From contig JAGWRJ010000715.1 of NCBI GenBank assembly GCA_028869725.1, forward strand, positions 1 through 10,551: a stretch of 10,551 nucleotides of DNA. The letters run 5' to 3'. The translations under genes were made by a program, and so were the position numbers. The notes beneath the pieces were generated by a model. It ran no database searches and was not told the origin of the DNA. It saw nothing but the letters and a program-made list of their open reading frames with translations. Shown here piece by piece: positions 7,884 through 10,551 of this stretch (positions within the stretch are counted from its first letter, which is position 1; every line of letters begins with the position of its first letter). The stretch is from Alphaproteobacteria bacterium. GTDB lineage: Bacteria; Pseudomonadota; Alphaproteobacteria; Micropepsales; Micropepsaceae.

Positions 7884-8023
7884 TACCCCCACATGTCTCT
7901 TTCCTGCCTGCCGTGAGGCTAGCTCCTTGCTGCCCTGGGGGAAAGTGACGTTTTTGTGCAGCAGCCGCCAGCATCGCGGAATTGCCGCGTGTGCGCTGCA
8001 AACTTCGCGCGCATGTGATGATG

Positions 8024-8662
8024 CTAGGTGATGATGTGATGAAAGAGGCCGCTGCCTGAGAGCCCGTCGAAGACGAACTGCATGGCGAGGGCGGCCAGCA
8101 GAATCCCCGAGATGCGCGCGACGGCACTTGCCCCGGTCACGCCCAGAACCCGCATCAACGAGGTTGCGCTCAGCAGCGAAAGCAGCGTCAGTGCCATGGC
8201 CACGCCGAGGCCGGCGAGCACCGCCACAATCTCGAGCGGTGCCTGCGCCTTGCCCATCAAAAGCACGATCGCAGTCATCGCGCCAGGACCTGCAATGAGC
8301 GGAATGGCAAGCGGGACAACTGCAATATCGCTGCGCTGACGGGCCTCGGTCTCTTCCGGTTCGGTGATCGAAGAGACACCGGAATGCTTGGCAAGAAGCA
8401 GATCGGCCGCCACCATCAGCAGCAGAATGCCGCCAGCGGTGCGAAACGCCGGCAGTCCCACACCCAGAAGCTTGAGCAGTTCGTTGCCGAAGAGGGCGAA
8501 AGCAAGCAGCACGGCACTGGCCGTGCCGGTGGCGATCAGGGCCAGTCTGAGACGGGCGCGCGCCGGCTGGCCCGGCGTCAGGCCGAGGAACAGAGGTGCC
8601 AGATCCAGCGGGCCAATGGCGACCGTCAAGGTGGCGACAGCAGTGAGAAAGAGATCCAGCAT
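8024..8662 (-). CDS. MarC-family integral membrane protein
   Basis: This is a 212-residue protein with six predicted membrane segments, at about 5-28, 42-62, 68-90, 113-135, 143-165 and 183-200, which matches the MarC family in length and topology. Recognisable family motifs are IGPLDLAPLFLGLT (16-29), PLAIPLIAGPGAMT (117-130) and ARISGILLAALAMQ (182-195). A charged loop (about 92-112) separates the two triplets of helices. The family's name comes from the E. coli mar locus, but a role in antibiotic resistance is not established and its transport function is unclear. I chose the ATG at 8662 because MLDLFLTAVATL starts the first helix. In-frame ATGs at 8680 and 8731 are possible, and none has a clear Shine-Dalgarno sequence. 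It follows the thiolase gene after 166 bp on the same strand; a functional link is not evident. Confidence 0.9.
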   Translation of the reverse strand: MLDLFLTAVATLTVAIGPLDLAPLFLGLTPGQPARARLRLALIATGTASAVLLAFALFGNELLKLLGVGLPAFRTAGGILLLMVAADLLLAKHSGVSSITEPEETEARQRSDIAVVPLAIPLIAGPGAMTAIVLLMGKAQAPLEIVAVLAGLGVAMALTLLSLLSATSLMRVLGVTGASAVARISGILLAALAMQFVFDGLSGSGLFHHIIT

Positions 8663-8770
8663 CGCTTTGCGAGGTAGCATGGCTGCGGCCGGAATGCATC
8701 TAACAGGTCCAGCCCTCGCCGGGCAGGTCAAGGCACCATGTGCGGGCAGAACCCTGCATCACGGACCCGC

Positions 8771-8806
8771 CGCCCATGATGCGGTCAGTGAGCCGCGCCA
8801 TGGGCG
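8771..8806 (-). terminator. Strong hairpin after the thiolase gene, possible terminator
   Basis: CGCCCATG (8771-8778) and CATGGGCG (8799-8806) are perfectly complementary. Inside them GCGG (8781-8784) pairs with CCGC (8793-8796), leaving an 8-base loop and one mismatch plus one possible wobble between the two stems. The hairpin starts 22 bases after the thiolase stop, in the gap before marC. No T-run follows on either strand, so it is not a classical intrinsic terminator; RNA 3'-end stabilisation or processing is equally possible. Confidence 0.35.
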
Positions 8807-8828
8807 AAGAGCGTGTCCTTAGTGCGCG

Positions 8829-9992
8829 TCAGGCGTAGACTTCGAACAATCCGGCCGCGCCCATACCGCCGCCGATGCACATGGAGACCACCGCATTCTT
8901 GATCTTGCGCCGGCGGCCTTCGAGCAGAATGTGCCCGGTCATACGTGCCCCGGTCATGCCGAAGGGGTGACCGATGGCGATGGAGCCGCCATTGACGTTG
9001 TAGATCGATGGATCGATGCCGAGCGTGTCGCGACAGTACAGACACTGGCTGGCAAAGGCCTCATTGAGTTCCCAGAGTTCGATGTCGTCGATTTTGAGAC
9101 CGTGACGCTCCAGCAGGCGCGGAATGGCAAAGACCGGACCGATACCCATTTCATCGGGTTTGCAGCCGGCAACCGCCCAGCCGCGGAACCGTCCCAGGGG
9201 CTGAAGTCCGCGCCGTTCGGCTTCCTTGGCTTCCATCAGCACAACTGCTGCGGCGCCATCGGAGAGTTGGCTCGCATTGCCCGCGGTGATGAACTTGTCC
9301 GGGCCTTTGACAGGGGCAAGCGCCAAGAGCCCTTCCAGCGTGGTATCGGGCCGGTTGCATTCATCGCGCTCGACCACATAGTCGACAATGGTCTCGGTGC
9401 CACTGGCCTTATCGACCTTCTTCATCTTGGTCTTGACCGGAATGATCTCATCCTTGAACTTGCCGGTTGCCTGGGCTTGAGCCATCAATTTCTGTGAGCG
9501 TAAGGAATACTCGTCCTGGTACTGCCGGCTGATGTTGTAGCGCGCGGCCACGACGTCGGCGGTATCGATCATCGGCATCCAGAAATCAGGATAAAGATCG
9601 GTGAGCCGGGTGGACTTGCCGCCGCCGCCACCACCCTGGAAGGTGATGGAATCAACGCCGCAGCCAACGGCGATCTGACAGCCGTCATCGATGATGTAGC
9701 GCGCTGCGATGGCAATGGCATTGAGCCCCGAGGAGCAGGCGCGATTGACGGTGACGCCGGACGTGGTGATCGGAAGACCGGCCAGAAGTGCGGCGGCGCG
9801 CCCCACATTACCGCTTGCCGCAACGCAGCCGGCGACCACGTCTTCGACCTCTTCGGGGGCGCAGCGCGCCCGCTTGACCGCCTGTTCAATCGCCGCGCCG
9901 AGCATGTCGGCATTGGACGTCATGTTGAATCCGCCACGCGCCGCCTTGGCAAGGCCGGTGCGTGCCGTTGATACGATGACTGCTTCACGCAT
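8829..9992 (-). CDS. Acetyl-CoA C-acyltransferase (thiolase), FadA-like
   Basis: This enzyme cleaves 3-ketoacyl-CoA with CoA to give acetyl-CoA and a shortened acyl-CoA, the last step of beta-oxidation, in the cytoplasm. All thiolase catalytic elements are present: nucleophile Cys86 in NRACSSGLNAI, NEAF (310-313), His342 in GHPFGMTGAR and Cys372 in MCIGGGMGAAG. The 387 residues equal the usual length of FadA-type enzymes rather than the longer FadI type. The start is well supported by AAGGA 7 bases before the ATG. It follows the 3-hydroxyacyl-CoA dehydrogenase gene after 53 bp, the expected pairing for a beta-oxidation complex. Two oddities are a run of six glycines (120-125) where relatives have a non-repetitive stretch, and GVDS (112-115) in place of the usual GVES. 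Acetoacetyl-CoA (biosynthetic) activity is a less likely alternative, given the neighbour. Confidence 0.94.
   Translation of the reverse strand: MREAVIVSTARTGLAKAARGGFNMTSNADMLGAAIEQAVKRARCAPEEVEDVVAGCVAASGNVGRAAALLAGLPITTSGVTVNRACSSGLNAIAIAARYIIDDGCQIAVGCGVDSITFQGGGGGGKSTRLTDLYPDFWMPMIDTADVVAARYNISRQYQDEYSLRSQKLMAQAQATGKFKDEIIPVKTKMKKVDKASGTETIVDYVVERDECNRPDTTLEGLLALAPVKGPDKFITAGNASQLSDGAAAVVLMEAKEAERRGLQPLGRFRGWAVAGCKPDEMGIGPVFAIPRLLERHGLKIDDIELWELNEAFASQCLYCRDTLGIDPSIYNVNGGSIAIGHPFGMTGARMTGHILLEGRRRKIKNAVVSMCIGGGMGAAGLFEVYA
9618..9635 (-). repeat. Triplet tract encoding six consecutive glycines in the thiolase
   Basis: On the plus strand four GCC triplets are followed by two ACC triplets, read on the minus strand as GGT GGT GGC GGC GGC GGC (thiolase residues 120-125). 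The tract lies between GVDSITFQ and KSTRLTDLYPDF, in the loop region of the thiolase fold. The four identical GGC codons could vary in number by slippage. Confidence 0.7.
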
Positions 9993-10028
9993 GAAGACAT
10001 CCTTTCACTGGTATCGATGGTGTAAATG

Positions 10029-10043
10029 GGACGGGGCCCGTCC
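10029..10043. promoter_or_regulatory. Short perfect inverted repeat between the dehydrogenase and thiolase genes
   Basis: GGACGGG (10029-10035) and CCCGTCC (10037-10043) are perfectly complementary around a single central G, beginning 2 bases after the stop codon of the dehydrogenase gene. As RNA it would form a tight GC-rich hairpin with a 3-base loop. No T-run follows toward the thiolase gene, so full termination is unlikely. It may tune expression between the two genes or mark an mRNA processing site. Confidence 0.35.
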
Positions 10044-10045
10044 GC

Positions 10046-10551
10046 CTATTTGAGGTCCTTGAAGCCCTTGGACTCGGCGACAAGCCGTTCGAGAAGGGCT
10101 GCGGGCTTGAACGCATCGCCCATGCTGGCCTGCCAGCTGCGCATCCGGGAAAGGACTTTGTCGAGCCCGACGAAATCGCCGTAATACATCGGTCCACCGC
10201 GGTAGACCGGCCAGCCATAGCCATTGATCCACACCACATCGATATCGCTGGCGCGTATGGCCTTGCCCTCCTCGAGGATTTTGGCGCCTTCGTTGATCAT
10301 CGGAAAAATGCAGCGTTCCAGGATTTCGGCATCATCGATCTTGCGCGGCGTGACACCGGCCTTGGTCCTGAACTCGGTGATGATCTTCTCGGTCACGGGC
10401 GAGGGTCTGCGATTGCGCTTTTCATCATAGTCATAATAACCGGCGCCGGTCTTCTGACCGCGGCGATCCATTTCGCACAGACAATCGCGAATGGTTTCGC
10501 TGCGCGAATTCTCCTTGACCCAGCCGATATCAAGGCCGGCCAGATCGCTCA
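10046..10551 (-). CDS. 3-hydroxyacyl-CoA dehydrogenase, C-terminal part (FadB/FadJ type), 5' end cut by window edge
   Basis: Only the last 167 residues are visible; the start lies beyond the right edge. The fragment contains SDLAGLDIGW at its beginning, then GQKTGAGYYDYDE and INEGAKILEEGKAIRASDID followed by VVWINGYGWPVYRGGPMYYGD. These are hallmarks of the C-terminal dehydrogenase domain repeat of multifunctional FadB/FadJ proteins, which join an enoyl-CoA hydratase domain to an NAD+-dependent 3-hydroxyacyl-CoA dehydrogenase. Whether the hydratase half is present cannot be seen here, but this double C-terminal arrangement usually goes with it. The enzyme would oxidise 3-hydroxyacyl-CoA to 3-ketoacyl-CoA, the substrate of the thiolase encoded 53 bp downstream. 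FadB and FadJ cannot be told apart from this fragment. Confidence 0.92.
   Translation of the reverse strand, partial: SDLAGLDIGWVKENSRSETIRDCLCEMDRRGQKTGAGYYDYDEKRNRRPSPVTEKIITEFRTKAGVTPRKIDDAEILERCIFPMINEGAKILEEGKAIRASDIDVVWINGYGWPVYRGGPMYYGDFVGLDKVLSRMRSWQASMGDAFKPAALLERLVAESKGFKDLK

Noticed and set aside
7975..7989. CGCGG-5-CCGCG hairpin between marC and the barrel gene.
   Set aside because: The stem is only 5 bp in GC-rich DNA and no T-run follows in the direction of transcription.
8015..8036. Direct repeat GTGATGATG, twice, over the 3' end of marC.
   Set aside because: It is a 9-bp repeat separated by 4 bases, partly coding the His/Ile-rich tail of MarC; it is too short to suggest a functional element.
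7884..8699. Upstream extension of the barrel-protein frame by about 270 codons.
   Set aside because: It overlaps marC in another frame, and the signal peptide beginning at 7883 marks the true start region.
8700..8801. A 33-codon frame on the minus strand between thiolase and marC.
   Set aside because: It has no Shine-Dalgarno sequence at a usable distance (AAGGA is about 15 bases away) and overlaps the hairpin at 8771-8806. There is too little evidence for a gene.

Overview
The window looks like chromosomal DNA from a GC-rich bacterium, most likely an alphaproteobacterium. The grounds are codon bias, a fused transaldolase/phosphoglucose isomerase, a short-form 6-phosphogluconate dehydrogenase and the style of the outer-membrane barrel protein. 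This placement is by pattern recognition only. I see no insertion sequence, phage gene, tRNA, rRNA, CRISPR array or integration site. No gene-free stretch exceeds 300 bases; the largest is about 250 bases, between the two divergent genes near position 5100.

Left part (1-4976, minus strand): a compact sugar-phosphate operon transcribed tal-pgi -> gnd -> zwf, with zwf running off the left edge. The products are a 943-residue bifunctional transaldolase/glucose-6-phosphate isomerase, a 329-residue short-form 6-phosphogluconate dehydrogenase and glucose-6-phosphate dehydrogenase. The gaps are 8 bp and a 1-bp overlap (TAATG). Together they cover fructose-6-P <-> glucose-6-P, two oxidation steps to ribulose-5-P, and part of the non-oxidative carbon rearrangement. 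That is most of an oxidative pentose phosphate cycle; the lactonase, transketolase and pentose-P isomerase/epimerase are not in view.

Middle (4977-6412): a divergent intergenic region with a possible promoter overlapping an inverted repeat, then a cytochrome P450 on the plus strand. Its ferredoxin and reductase are not in the window.

Right part (6441-10551, minus strand): transcribed from the right edge leftward are the C-terminal part of a FadB/FadJ-type 3-hydroxyacyl-CoA dehydrogenase, a FadA-like thiolase, a MarC-family membrane protein and a 480-residue exported protein. The last resembles the C-terminal barrel half of a TonB-dependent receptor without its plug. The dehydrogenase and thiolase form a fatty-acid beta-oxidation pair; the other two follow after 166 and 140 bp and may be separate units.

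Most genes are ordinary core metabolism. I do not see a convincing undescribed multi-gene system. The items most worth a second look are the plug-less barrel protein, the inverted repeat in the P450 promoter region, the ambiguous start of tal-pgi and a six-glycine tract in the thiolase.
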